Shown here in pieces: positions 15,547-25,257 of a DNA stretch of 64,000 nt; position 1 is the stretch's first letter; the number at the start of each line of letters is the position of its first letter. Under the pieces are notes generated by a model that saw only the letters and a program-made list of their open reading frames with translations, had not been told where the DNA came from and made no database searches. Source of the DNA: CAWGJF01 sp963822905 (GTDB lineage Bacteria > Bacteroidota > Ignavibacteria > Ignavibacteriales > Ignavibacteriaceae); contig CAWGJF010000002.1 in NCBI GenBank assembly GCA_963822905.1, positions 310,001 through 374,000 on the forward strand, given 5' to 3'. Position numbers and translations under genes: made by a program.

Positions 15547-17064
15547 ATGAAATCTAATTTTATTTCTACAGTTGCTGGTGCTTCACTTTTCTTAGCAACG
15601 ATTGGCTTAATCAGCAAAGGCATGGGTTTTTTCAGGGAAGTTGTATTTGCAAGTTATTTTGGTTTGGGCAAAGATTATGATCTCTATTTGGTTGGAGCCG
15701 TATTACCTTTAACTATTGGCATTATAATATATTATATTGGACAGAATTTTTTTATTCCACTTTTACACAAAGAATCCACAGTATCTACAGAAACAAAAGA
15801 AAAATTTATAGGGTTCTATTTCTGGATTTTTATTTTTATTGGAACCCTGATAGCAATAATTCTTTATTTATTTTCAAATCAAATTGTTGGAACTTATTTA
15901 GGGGAAACAAATTTAGAAACTCTAAAAAAAGCTTCAAACATTTTCAATATAATCCTAATTACCGTCCCGTTATCATCAGCGATTTCTATTTTAACAGCAG
16001 TTCTCCAAAGTAATTTTAATTTTACATCGCCAGGGATATCAAGACTATTCTTGAATATATCAATTATATCATTTGTAATTATTCTTACTGCAAATTTAGA
16101 GATCTATGTAATCCCAATCGGTTATGTTGTAGGTACAATTTTGCAATTTTTCTATTTACTGAAGAAAGCACATATAAAAATATTTGGACATTTCTTTTCT
16201 AAGGAAGCATTATCTTCATTTTTCACACATTCACTAATTTTTACAATTATAATAGAATCAGTTAGTCAACTATATTTAATATCTGACCGATATTTTATTG
16301 GAGCTGTTGATTCCGGAGGAATTGCTGCTTTAAATTATGCTCAGACATTGTATTTACTACCCATTTCAATCGTTACTCTCGCACTTTCAACTGCAGTTTT
16401 ACCTAAACTATCTAAATTATATGCCTCAGGATCTACTAGAGAACTAGAACAAACATATAATGACGGAATCAGAATAAGTCTGTTTATGTTCATACCAGTT
16501 ACCTTAATATTCTTTTTTTATGGTGACTATTTAATTCAAATAATTTATCAGCGTGGAAAATTCAATAGTTCAGATACTTTAATGACTTATAATGTCCTTA
16601 AATATTTCGCACTTAGTTTTATTTTTTATTCTACTTACTCTCTAGCTAACAAATTATTGTACTCAGCCAGTTTAACAAAAGCCCTGCTTTATTTAACAAT
16701 TATAGGGATTTTATTAAAAATAGTTTTTAATTTTATTTTAGTTAAAATTTTAAAACAGGATGGTTTAGCTATAAGCACTTCAATAAGTTATTTTATTTTT
16801 TTTGCAGGTTCATTTCTGATCATTAAGTACAAAGGAATTATTAAGAAAAACATTTTTACAAATGAACTATTCTACCAAATAACAAACGGATTGTTAAGTA
16901 TAATTATCACTAAACTTTTTACTGATATTCTAACACCAACTTTAACCGGCTATTTTACAATAATTCTTTTCTTATCCATTTTTATATTCAATCAAATGAT
17001 TATAAAAACGCGATCTATGGTCTTGATTTGGTCAATGGTAAATGGGCTTAAAAGTAGAAAGTAA
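15547..17064 (+). CDS. MurJ/MviN-type lipid-linked oligosaccharide flippase
   Basis: 505 residues with about 13-14 hydrophobic helices, MOP superfamily. The start TVAGASLFLATIGLISKGMGFFREVVFASYFG is the MurJ/MviN signature region with the conserved Arg. A further match is SVSQLYLISDRYFIGAVDSGGIAALNYAQTLYLLP. In a polysaccharide locus it most likely flips an undecaprenyl-linked repeat unit, taking the role of Wzx, rather than lipid II, though the latter is possible. A 113-base gap separates it from wlbB. Confidence 0.87.
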   Translation: MKSNFISTVAGASLFLATIGLISKGMGFFREVVFASYFGLGKDYDLYLVGAVLPLTIGIIIYYIGQNFFIPLLHKESTVSTETKEKFIGFYFWIFIFIGTLIAIILYLFSNQIVGTYLGETNLETLKKASNIFNIILITVPLSSAISILTAVLQSNFNFTSPGISRLFLNISIISFVIILTANLEIYVIPIGYVVGTILQFFYLLKKAHIKIFGHFFSKEALSSFFTHSLIFTIIIESVSQLYLISDRYFIGAVDSGGIAALNYAQTLYLLPISIVTLALSTAVLPKLSKLYASGSTRELEQTYNDGIRISLFMFIPVTLIFFFYGDYLIQIIYQRGKFNSSDTLMTYNVLKYFALSFIFYSTYSLANKLLYSASLTKALLYLTIIGILLKIVFNFILVKILKQDGLAISTSISYFIFFAGSFLIIKYKGIIKKNIFTNELFYQITNGLLSIIITKLFTDILTPTLTGYFTIILFLSIFIFNQMIIKTRSMVLIWSMVNGLKSRK

Positions 17065-17099
17065 AAAAATAAAAATAACAACTTCGAACAGATTTTAAG

Positions 17100-18509
17100 G
17101 TGATTAAAAATATATTATTCAATAAAAAAAAACTTATTGTAACTTCTATAGCGCTTGCACTTTTACTTACATTATTATCTTCTTACACCTTGCAACTCTC
17201 AGTTGTTATATTGGTTTTATTCCTGATATATAAATTTAAAGTTAGAGCTATATTAGTTGTAATTATCTTAAGTTATATAGCTTTTACGAGTGAATTATAT
17301 GAACAATCTAGAACTTATTTACAACTTATTTCTACACTCCTATTAGTTATTTTATTTTTAAAAGAATATGGTTTAGTAATAAAAAATTATATAAAATTTC
17401 CAAAGGAGATGCTTTTTTATACGATACTTTTATTAGCAATGCTTTTCATATCTACAACCTTTTCTTTTTCACCTTCTACGAGTTTAGTAACAACGATTAG
17501 AATGATACTTTTTCTTTTTATTTGTTATTTATTTTATGCTTTATTAGTAAATGAAAAAAATATCTTAACATATATTTATTCGATTTGTATAGTCTCATTA
17601 ACTTGGGGTATTCGGATTTTAATTGATTTGTATAATCTTGGGATACAAGATTATTTTAAAAAAATATTAGTTAGGGATGTATTTAGTCTCCAGAGTAGTA
17701 TATCTTATGGTAGTTATACAATCTTTTATATTTCTTTGTCTTTACTTGTTGCCTTGTTTTTTATTAAGAGATTTGATTCACGAAATGGGAAAATTCTTCT
17801 TTCAATTATGATTGTCTTCAATATTTTGGCCTTGATTTTAGCTCATTCAAGAGGTATAATAATGGCAGCAGTTCTTAGTATATCATTTTTATTAATTACT
17901 CTCAAAAGAGCTGTATTCATTAAATCTTTAATACTAATCTCAACAGTTTCTTTAATTGTATTCTTAGCATTCCCAAATTTACAAGACACGGTTAATATTT
18001 ATTTAAGAGAGTATTCATTAAATCAACGTGATGCATATTGGGAAACAGGGTTTGATATTATTAGCGATTATCCGTTATTTGGACTAGGTGCAGGTTTATT
18101 TGATACTTATTTTTATTCATATGCATCTTCAACACATCTCAATTTTTTTAAGAATCCTGGCGTGGTAGCTGGCAAACCACATCCCCATAATTTCTTTCTT
18201 TACTTTATGGCTGAAAATGGTATTTTAGGTTTAATTACTGCTTTGGGGTTTTTCATATTATTCTTTCGACTTGCTTATAAAGCTATAATCTTAACTAGAA
18301 ATATTAATAATGACTACTACATTTTATCAGTTTCAATTATGGGTATTGGAATTGGAGAAACCTCCAGATCTTTATTCGAGATTACAGGACATTTAACTTA
18401 TGGGATAATAACAACGGATTTACCTTTCTGGCTAGTATTCATAATAGTTATCTATTTTAATCAAAAGTTTTCGATAAAACATTTTAATAAATTAAAATTG
18501 AATGATTAA
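17100..18509 (+). CDS. O-antigen ligase / polymerase family membrane protein (Wzy/WaaL-like)
   Basis: 469 residues from a GTG. Ten or more hydrophobic helices and one long loop near residues 315-370 bearing the Wzy_C-type motif GLGAGLFDTYF...KPHPHNFFLYFMAENGILGL, whose His residues are typical of O-antigen ligases/polymerases. Such proteins either polymerise repeat units or ligate the glycan to lipid A-core in the periplasm; which one cannot be told from sequence. The 3' end overlaps the next gene by 8 bases. Confidence 0.87.
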   Translation: MIKNILFNKKKLIVTSIALALLLTLLSSYTLQLSVVILVLFLIYKFKVRAILVVIILSYIAFTSELYEQSRTYLQLISTLLLVILFLKEYGLVIKNYIKFPKEMLFYTILLLAMLFISTTFSFSPSTSLVTTIRMILFLFICYLFYALLVNEKNILTYIYSICIVSLTWGIRILIDLYNLGIQDYFKKILVRDVFSLQSSISYGSYTIFYISLSLLVALFFIKRFDSRNGKILLSIMIVFNILALILAHSRGIIMAAVLSISFLLITLKRAVFIKSLILISTVSLIVFLAFPNLQDTVNIYLREYSLNQRDAYWETGFDIISDYPLFGLGAGLFDTYFYSYASSTHLNFFKNPGVVAGKPHPHNFFLYFMAENGILGLITALGFFILFFRLAYKAIILTRNINNDYYILSVSIMGIGIGETSRSLFEITGHLTYGIITTDLPFWLVFIIVIYFNQKFSIKHFNKLKLND

Positions 18510-19446
18510 TTTGAACTGGAAATTTTTAAAAAATTATTTAAATAAAATTCTAGTTTTTTATCTTCCGCACAAAGCAGGATATTGGAATTCAATCACACCC
18601 TGTACAACTACTGATAAACCCATTGAATTAGGTAAATATTATTTAGACTTTAGCAGTAAAGCTAATTATCCAGAAAAATTTTCAGCTAACGGAATCCCAT
18701 TATATGAATATCCTGGAAAGCTATGGTTGGAACAACCTGTCGTTATTGCCCAATACGCACTCGGGCTCTATGAAATTTTAGACAACAAAAAATTCAACGA
18801 TGAAAAATTACTATACAAGTTCATTAATACAGCAAATTGGTTTATTTCAAACAAAGTTAATATTGGTCTGGGTGTCGGTTGGTTAATAAATAAGCAGTAT
18901 CCTGAATATGGATTAAACTATCCTTGGATATCAGCAATGGCGCAGGGGGAGGCTATTTCAGTACTAACAAGAGCTTCATTGCTCACTGGAAACTTGCAAT
19001 TTGAACAAGTTGCAAATGAAGCTCTTATTCCATTTGAAATTGAAGTAAAAGATGGTGGACTCGTTAACTATTTTAATTCTATTCCAGTATATGAAGAATT
19101 TCCAACACCAACACAAACGAGTGGTGTTCTAAATGGACTAATATTTGGTTTGTTTGGTATATATGATTTAATCCTGTTTAACAAAAATGATAAAGCACAA
19201 AATCTATTTAACAAAGGCGTTGAATCATTAAAAAAACTTTTACCTTACTACGATCTCAAATACTGGTCACGTTATTTTTTGTTCAATTATCCTAAAAGAT
19301 ATATCTCTTCACTTACATACCATATCTTGGTTGCAGAACAGTTAAAAGTAATGTTTTATTTAACTGGTGAAAGAATATTTTCTGAGTATTCAGAAAAATG
19401 GATTAAGTGTTCAAAAAGTATTTTTAAAAGAATCTTGTTCTTTTAG
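18502..19446 (+). CDS. D-glucuronyl C5-epimerase C-terminal domain protein
   Basis: 314 residues, no signal peptide. The region from about residue 60 on resembles the C-terminal catalytic domain of heparan-sulfate glucuronyl C5-epimerase: LWLEQPVVIAQYALGLYE, then YPWISAMAQGEAISVLTRAS, SGVLNGLIFGLFGIYDL and LKYWSRYFLF with conserved Tyr and Glu. It would convert D-glucuronate to L-iduronate (or another uronate) in a glycan. Bacterial members are known in exopolysaccharide loci. Overlaps the upstream ligase/polymerase gene. If active, it acts on nascent chains in the cytoplasm, since no export signal is seen. Confidence 0.8.
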   Translation: MINLNWKFLKNYLNKILVFYLPHKAGYWNSITPCTTTDKPIELGKYYLDFSSKANYPEKFSANGIPLYEYPGKLWLEQPVVIAQYALGLYEILDNKKFNDEKLLYKFINTANWFISNKVNIGLGVGWLINKQYPEYGLNYPWISAMAQGEAISVLTRASLLTGNLQFEQVANEALIPFEIEVKDGGLVNYFNSIPVYEEFPTPTQTSGVLNGLIFGLFGIYDLILFNKNDKAQNLFNKGVESLKKLLPYYDLKYWSRYFLFNYPKRYISSLTYHILVAEQLKVMFYLTGERIFSEYSEKWIKCSKSIFKRILFF

Positions 19447-19495
19447 AAAAATTAATGTATGCAAATAAACTTTTTCCTACAATAACTACTAAACT

Positions 19496-20587
19496 TTGGA
19501 AATCACAGATACTTTAAATAGATACAATTCCTTATCTAAAATTATCTATTCTTTCCTAAAGGTATTGTTATACTGTATAAGAAAAATATGTAAAGTTTTT
19601 GCGCTTCATGATGGCAATATCACAATAATTTCGTTACATAAATTAGGGGATACCGTATTTACAATCCCTGCGATTAAGGAGATACAAAAATCTTACAAAA
19701 GAAGAATAACAATTATTTGCTTCCCTGAGGCTATTTCTATATTTAAAATTGCTCTTCAAAACATCGAGTTTGCAGCAATAGAACATAAATATTTCTATTT
19801 TAATGAGCGAATAGCTAGTACTAAAGCAAGAAAAATATTAAGATCAAGTAAGCCTGAAATAATTTTTGACTTAACAGGGGTTATGATTTCAGCTTCTTTA
19901 ATCTTTACTTCTAGAGCAAATAAAATAATAGGCCTAAGTCGAGAGCAATTTAAAACCATTTATGATTACAATGTACCTATAAAACGAACCCCACATTTGA
20001 TTGATAGATATCTCGATGTTGTGGCTAACATCATTCCTAGTATCAATTTAAATAGAAACGAAATAAAAATTTTTAATGTAGAAGATCATTCAAAAAACAG
20101 TATATTAATACATCCTTTTGCAGGCTGGAAAGCAAAAGAGTGGGGACTAAAGAAAACTATAGAACTGGCACTTAAGCTGAGCTATCAATACGAAGTTTGT
20201 ATCGTAGTGCAAAAAAATAAAATATCCGAAGACACAATTCTAGAAATCCGGGGGAAAAAAATTGATTTGGTTCAAACTGGGTCTGTTACTGAATTAATTG
20301 AATTGATAAAAAAATATTCAATTTTTATTGGTTGTGATTCAGGTCCAATTCATATTGCTAGTCTTTTAAAAAAAAATACTTTCTCAATATATGGTCCTAC
20401 GAATCCTTTATTTTCATTTTTGTCTGGTCCCCGTCATTATTTTATAAATAAAAATTTAATATGTTCTCCTATTGAGAATAAAGACTACTGTTTTACTATG
20501 GCTGGCAAATTAGGCTGTCCATCTCATGAGTGTATGAATAAACTTGCTAATAGTGAAGTTTCTACTAAAGTATTTACGAATATTTAA
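19496..20587 (+). CDS. Glycosyltransferase family 9 (heptosyltransferase-like)
   Basis: 363 residues. The reading frame can start no earlier than the TTG at 19496, because a stop lies two codons before; the real start may be a little later. GT9 hallmarks: NITIISLHKLGDTVFTIPAIKEIQ (acceptor domain), ILIHPFAGWKAKEWGLKK and FIGCDSGPIHIASLLKKNTFSIYGPTNP (nucleotide-sugar site with D-SGPxHxA). The conserved Asp usual in heptosyltransferases (LGDxxxT) is present. It probably adds a heptose or related sugar to LPS or a repeat unit. A terminal CxxxxxxGxxC-type cluster (KLGCPSHEC) is typical. Confidence 0.87.
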   Translation: MEITDTLNRYNSLSKIIYSFLKVLLYCIRKICKVFALHDGNITIISLHKLGDTVFTIPAIKEIQKSYKRRITIICFPEAISIFKIALQNIEFAAIEHKYFYFNERIASTKARKILRSSKPEIIFDLTGVMISASLIFTSRANKIIGLSREQFKTIYDYNVPIKRTPHLIDRYLDVVANIIPSINLNRNEIKIFNVEDHSKNSILIHPFAGWKAKEWGLKKTIELALKLSYQYEVCIVVQKNKISEDTILEIRGKKIDLVQTGSVTELIELIKKYSIFIGCDSGPIHIASLLKKNTFSIYGPTNPLFSFLSGPRHYFINKNLICSPIENKDYCFTMAGKLGCPSHECMNKLANSEVSTKVFTNI

Positions 20588-20631
20588 AATGGTAAATATT
20601 ATTTTATCAAACCTAGTTTATCGGAGTTATA

Positions 20632-22449
20632 ATGCCGGGTATTAGTTTAATTGCTGGGAAAAATTTATTAAATAAAGAAAAGCAAATTGCAAAGGTCCTT
20701 TCAGAACAAAATTATCTTGAGACATATAAAAATGAAACTCTGGTAGTAGATGAAAATGTATTTATAGGTAGTAATACATATGAACAATACCCTATCAAAA
20801 TATTAAGAGAAGAAAATTTTATTATTGTTATTGAGGGGAAGATTTACAATAAATCCGAATCTTGTTATAAGGATGAAATCATAGAGTTAGCAAAAAATAT
20901 TAGCCAAGAAGGGATTGAGAATAAATTATCTCAATGGTTGCAAAATTCTGATGGAGATTTTATTATTTTTATTCTCAATAAGAAAACTAAAAATATTTAT
21001 ATCTTTAACGATATTTTTGGACGTTTACCGCTCTACTATAAAGAATCTGAAAATAAAGATATTGTGGTATCTAGATATCTGAATTTTATAAATCGATTTT
21101 CAGAACAGACAGATTTTGACAGAATTTCAATTGCACAATTTTTATTATTTGGGTTTATGATAAACACCCGAACGATGTTTGAAAATGTACATCACCTGAG
21201 ACCAGCATCATTATTAAGAATAAAAAATAATAAAATTCAGATAACGAATATTTTCAGGTTTAACTTTCAAGATAGAAAGTATACTGAACTAAATCCCAAA
21301 GAAATTATAAAAAATTTATCTGTATTATTTAGTGAATCGTGTAAGAATCGATTCCTAAATAATAAACTTAATGTCGTAACGTTAAGTGGTGGCTTAGATT
21401 CACGTTTAGTTGCCTCTTGTGTATATAAGAATAAGATCCCTTTCACTGCTGTTACTTTTCGACATAAATATGGTTCAGTAATTAATGATGAACAAATTGC
21501 AACTCAATTAGCTAATTTATTTAATTCTGATCATAAAATAATCGAAATTGACCCGCCTAATGGAAATGATGTCTATACTCAACTAAAATTGAAAGAAGGA
21601 ATGAATTCTTTATTTACTTCTTATCTAATCCCATTTTATCAAAAAGTAAATAATTTATTTGGTCCTGATATTAATTTTATTACAGGAGATAACGGTGATA
21701 AATTAATTTTTACTTTAGATAAACCGTCCAAAAAATTTAAGAGTTTAGATGAATTAGCTAATTTTATTGCTTTGGAACATGGACTTTTGAGCTTAGACTC
21801 AATTAAGGATCTTTGTGGAGTTGAAAAAACTGAAATTATAAATGAAATAAAAACATTATTAAATACATATTCAGAAAGTGATTTATGGCAAAAGTACGTT
21901 CATTTCAAAGTTGTAGAAAGACCTTACAAGTTTGCTTATCAAGGGGAAGATAGACATAGAAATTTCTTTTGGACATTATCTCCATTCTGGTCTTTTCCTT
22001 TTTATAATTATTTTATGAATTGTTCAGATATTTCTAAGAAAAAACATAAATTATTTGCTGAATTAATAAAATATTTTTCTCCAGAAGCAATTCAATTACC
22101 ATATTCAAATTTTAAATCTTCAATTACGTCGGTTAAAGGTAAAATAGCTCTTTCAGTTCTTTACTATATTTACCCTAAAATTTCTAAAAAAATGAAAATG
22201 AAATTTAAGGTTGGAATCCTAGGATGGAATCCACAAGTTAGAAAAGATTCTACAATTATTCGTTGTATTGAAGAACAATTGTTAAATTCAGATAAAATTT
22301 TAAAGTTTATTAAACTAAAAAATATCAATACACTATCAAATTTTAGAAAAGCTTCACTTTTTAATATACTAACTATTACATCTGTGATAGAGGAATATTA
22401 TAGTGGGAAAAGTTCGATTATAAATTACTTAGACAAAGATTTTATTTGA
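20632..22449 (+). CDS. Asparagine-synthetase-like protein without the glutaminase cysteine
   Basis: 605 residues. The N-terminal half resembles the Ntn-type glutaminase domain of AsnB, but residue 2 is Pro (MPGIS) instead of the nucleophile Cys (MCGI). DGDFIIFILNKKTKNIYIFNDIFGRLPLYY (about 105-134) matches the family. The synthetase half has the pyrophosphate loop SGGLDS at residues 252-257. Related enzymes in polysaccharide loci amidate uronic acids or otherwise activate a carboxylate with ATP; beta-lactam synthetases are similar Cys-less relatives. With uronate-processing genes all around, modification of a sugar carboxylate is my best inference. Free ammonia or another amine would be the nucleophile. 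Confidence 0.75.
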   Translation: MPGISLIAGKNLLNKEKQIAKVLSEQNYLETYKNETLVVDENVFIGSNTYEQYPIKILREENFIIVIEGKIYNKSESCYKDEIIELAKNISQEGIENKLSQWLQNSDGDFIIFILNKKTKNIYIFNDIFGRLPLYYKESENKDIVVSRYLNFINRFSEQTDFDRISIAQFLLFGFMINTRTMFENVHHLRPASLLRIKNNKIQITNIFRFNFQDRKYTELNPKEIIKNLSVLFSESCKNRFLNNKLNVVTLSGGLDSRLVASCVYKNKIPFTAVTFRHKYGSVINDEQIATQLANLFNSDHKIIEIDPPNGNDVYTQLKLKEGMNSLFTSYLIPFYQKVNNLFGPDINFITGDNGDKLIFTLDKPSKKFKSLDELANFIALEHGLLSLDSIKDLCGVEKTEIINEIKTLLNTYSESDLWQKYVHFKVVERPYKFAYQGEDRHRNFFWTLSPFWSFPFYNYFMNCSDISKKKHKLFAELIKYFSPEAIQLPYSNFKSSITSVKGKIALSVLYYIYPKISKKMKMKFKVGILGWNPQVRKDSTIIRCIEEQLLNSDKILKFIKLKNINTLSNFRKASLFNILTITSVIEEYYSGKSSIINYLDKDFI

Positions 22450-22526
22450 TGAATTTAACCATGATTAGTTAGTGAATCATAAATTTATAATTTCAAAAAA
22501 CATTACTTTAAAATTGACCTAATAAA

Positions 22527-23633
22527 ATGAGAATCCTTCTTCTTGCAGATTCAAATTCCCCACATACAATACGATGGGCAAAGTCATTAAGGAATTTCCA
22601 AAACACAATAGGAATATTTACTCTTCATTTTTCTGACCAAAATTATTACCATGATATGCCTGATATACAGGTCATTAGTCTAAATTTTTCAAGGGAATTG
22701 CAAGCGCGAAAAGAAACAAATATAAAAAAAATATCTTATGTAAAGGCTTTGGTAAAAATCAGGCGAATTATCAAAGAATTTAAGCCAGATATTGTACACG
22801 CACATTATGCATCCAGTTATGGATTTATCGGTGCATTATCTGGCTTCCATCCCTTCGTTTTATCAATATGGGGGAGTGATGTTTTTCGTTTTCCTAACTA
22901 TTCTATTCTTCATAGAAAATTATTTAAATTTAATTTAGCAAAAGCTGATAAAATATTATCAACAAGTCACATTATGAAAGAAGAAACTAAAAAGTACACT
23001 AAGAAAAACATAATTGTGACTCCATTCGGGATTGATACCGAAAAATTTTTTCCAATTAAAACAATAGAGAATTTTCAAGAGAAAGATTTTGTTGTAGGAA
23101 CTATAAAATCTCTTGAAACAAATTATGGTATTGAATACCTGATCTATGCTTTTAAAATAGTTAGAGATAAATTCCCTGAAAAATCACTAAAATTATTAAT
23201 CGTTGGCGGTGGATCTCAAAAACATAATTATGAAAATTTGATTCAAAAATTGGATTTGGATAAAGATACCACATTAACAGGCCCTATAAACCATGAACAG
23301 ATTCAAGAGTACCATAATATGCTTGATACTTATGTTGCAATGTCGGTTCAAGAAAGCTTTGGCGTTGCTATCCTGGAAGCAAGCGCATGTGGAAAACCAG
23401 TTATAGTTTCAAAGGTTGGAGGTTTACCAGAGGTAGTTGAGGATGGAAAAACTGGATTTATCGTTGAGTCAGGTGATTATAAATCTTTGGCAAAGGCTTT
23501 GAGTAAATTAATTTGTGAACCCAACTTGAGAAATGAGATGGGTAGGAATGGAAGAAACAAAGTACTTAGAGAATTTAATTGGAATGATTGTGTTAAAAGA
23601 ATGAATTCAATTTATTGTGAATTGGTAAATTAA
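22527..23633 (+). CDS. Glycosyltransferase family 4
   Basis: 368 residues. GT-B fold: N-terminal domain with DIVHAHYASSYGFIGAL near residue 90, and C-terminal GT4 motif ESFGVAILEASACGKPVIVSKVGGLPEVVEDGKTGFIV (about 278-315) with the conserved EX7E glutamates. Retaining transferase acting at the inner face of the membrane on a lipid-linked sugar; donor not predictable. Separated from the previous gene by 77 AT-rich bases and followed by a GTG-start acyltransferase 3 bases on. Confidence 0.9.
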   Translation: MRILLLADSNSPHTIRWAKSLRNFQNTIGIFTLHFSDQNYYHDMPDIQVISLNFSRELQARKETNIKKISYVKALVKIRRIIKEFKPDIVHAHYASSYGFIGALSGFHPFVLSIWGSDVFRFPNYSILHRKLFKFNLAKADKILSTSHIMKEETKKYTKKNIIVTPFGIDTEKFFPIKTIENFQEKDFVVGTIKSLETNYGIEYLIYAFKIVRDKFPEKSLKLLIVGGGSQKHNYENLIQKLDLDKDTTLTGPINHEQIQEYHNMLDTYVAMSVQESFGVAILEASACGKPVIVSKVGGLPEVVEDGKTGFIVESGDYKSLAKALSKLICEPNLRNEMGRNGRNKVLREFNWNDCVKRMNSIYCELVN

Positions 23634-23636
23634 TCT

Positions 23637-24134
23637 GTGAAAATTGTTGAGTTATATTATAGCCTTCGAAAAAAAACAATCCCATATTATGCAAAATATC
23701 CAATATGGTTAATATTATGGAAACCAATAAGAAAATATTTTAATGTAGTTTTGATTCCAAATATACCCTTTTCGAATTTAAGAATTTTTCTTTATCGTTA
23801 TTTAATTGGCTACAAAATTGGTAAAAATGTATTTATTGGGATGAAATGTTATTTAGATGATTTAGAGCCAAGTAATACTATTATTGAAGATCAGGTAGTT
23901 ATCTCATATGGTTGTTATTTTGCTTTACACGGTATCAACCAAAAGCATTCAACGATTCACATTAAAAAAGGAGCATATTTAGGAATGCGATCTACTGTGA
24001 TTGCTGGTGAAAATGGGTTAATAATTGGTGAGAATTCTATAATCGGAGCTTCATCTTTAATAAATAAGAATGTACCTGATAATGCTAGAGCAATGGGTGT
24101 TCCTATTAAAATTTTAAATCCAACCGAATATTAG
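23637..24134 (+). CDS. Hexapeptide-repeat (LbH) acyltransferase
   Basis: 165 residues from a GTG 3 bases after the preceding stop. The N-terminal about 45 residues are amphipathic/hydrophobic (WLILWKPIRKYFNVVLIPNIPF...), followed by left-handed beta-helix repeats (IGKNVFIGMKCYLDD, IKKGAYLGMRSTVIAGENGLIIGENSIIGASS) and the typical end NKNVPDNARAMGVPIKIL. It resembles the polysaccharide O-acetyltransferases of the CatB/NodL/WcaF group and probably acetylates a glycan or nucleotide sugar. The catalytic His is likely the one in YFALHGINQKH. Confidence 0.8.
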   Translation: MKIVELYYSLRKKTIPYYAKYPIWLILWKPIRKYFNVVLIPNIPFSNLRIFLYRYLIGYKIGKNVFIGMKCYLDDLEPSNTIIEDQVVISYGCYFALHGINQKHSTIHIKKGAYLGMRSTVIAGENGLIIGENSIIGASSLINKNVPDNARAMGVPIKILNPTEY

Positions 24135-24177
24135 TATATATTTAAACATTTAAATCAAATTAGTAAAGATACTTCAA

Positions 24178-25257
24178 ATGAAGATTGTTTCTATAGTTGG
24201 AGCAAGACCGCAGTTTATTAAATCTGTTCCTGTTAGTCAAGAATTAACAAAAAACAATATTAGTGAAGTTATGGTTCATACTGGTCAACATTTTGACCAA
24301 AATATGAGTGATATCTTTTTCGATCAATTAAAGATTCCAAAACCACATTATTTACTTAATATTAATTGCTTAAATCATGGAGCAATGACAGGACAAATGC
24401 TTCAAAAAATTGAAGAAGTTTTGTTAGCTGAGAAACCTGAATATGTAATTGTATATGGAGATACAAATTCGACATTAGCTGGGGCTTTAGCAGCTTCAAA
24501 GTTAAATATTAAAATTATCCATATTGAAGCAGGACTTAGATCTTTTAATATGTTAATGCCTGAAGAAATCAATCGAATTGTAACTGACAGGTTAAGTTAT
24601 TTCCTATTTTGTCCTACTAAGCTTGCTGTTGATAATTTAAGAAAGGAAGGCTTCGAAAATTTTAATTGTAATATTATTCATACTGGTGATGTAATGTTTG
24701 ATTCGGCATTAATGTTTTTAAGATATGCAATAAAACCTAAATATGAATTACCTGACAATTTTATCTTGTGCACTATACATCGCCAAGAAAACACCGACGA
24801 AAAAGTTCATCTCAAATCAATACTGGAAGCATTAAATTCTGTTTCGGATAAAATTAAAATTATTCTACCAATTCATCCCCGAACTCAGAAGAAAATAAAA
24901 GAATTTAAATTAAGTGCCAGAATATCAAAAAATATTTACATAACTGACCCTGTTGGCTATTTAGAAATGATTTATCTTATAAAACATTCCTCATTAATTA
25001 TGACGGATAGTGGGGGTTTACAAAAAGAGGCATTTTTCTTTAATAAGTTTTGTATTACTCTTCGGGAAGAAACAGAATGGATTGAGTTGGTTGAAAACGG
25101 ATATAACATCATTGCCGGGAGTGATTACAAAACAATTTTAGATTCTTATAATCAAATGATTTCTCGAAAGATTGACTTTAATATGAATCTATACGGTGAA
25201 GGTAAAGCATCTTGTAAAATTGTAAAAAATATTTTGAATGAACATACTACTAATTAA
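24178..25257 (+). CDS. UDP-N-acetylglucosamine 2-epimerase, non-hydrolysing (WecB/WbpI family)
   Basis: 359 residues. GARPQFIK at the N-terminus, HTGQHFDQNMSD near residue 36, VYGDTNSTLAGALAASK near 98, HIEAGLRSFNMLMPEEINR near 120, IHRQENTD near 200 and TDSGGLQKEAF near 277 are the family's active-site blocks. It interconverts the gluco and manno forms at C2. The HTGQHFD and RSFNMLMPEEINR segments are closer to WbpI/WlbD (UDP-GlcNAc3NAcA 2-epimerase) than to WecB as I recall them. With wlbA and wlbB upstream, ManNAc3NAcA synthesis is plausible. It overlaps the next glycosyltransferase gene by 20 bases. Confidence 0.92.
   Translation: MKIVSIVGARPQFIKSVPVSQELTKNNISEVMVHTGQHFDQNMSDIFFDQLKIPKPHYLLNINCLNHGAMTGQMLQKIEEVLLAEKPEYVIVYGDTNSTLAGALAASKLNIKIIHIEAGLRSFNMLMPEEINRIVTDRLSYFLFCPTKLAVDNLRKEGFENFNCNIIHTGDVMFDSALMFLRYAIKPKYELPDNFILCTIHRQENTDEKVHLKSILEALNSVSDKIKIILPIHPRTQKKIKEFKLSARISKNIYITDPVGYLEMIYLIKHSSLIMTDSGGLQKEAFFFNKFCITLREETEWIELVENGYNIIAGSDYKTILDSYNQMISRKIDFNMNLYGEGKASCKIVKNILNEHTTN

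Noticed and set aside
19455..19517. Short 20-residue ORF between the C5-epimerase and GT9 genes
   Set aside because: Too short and without clear homology; it may only reflect an unclear GT9 start.
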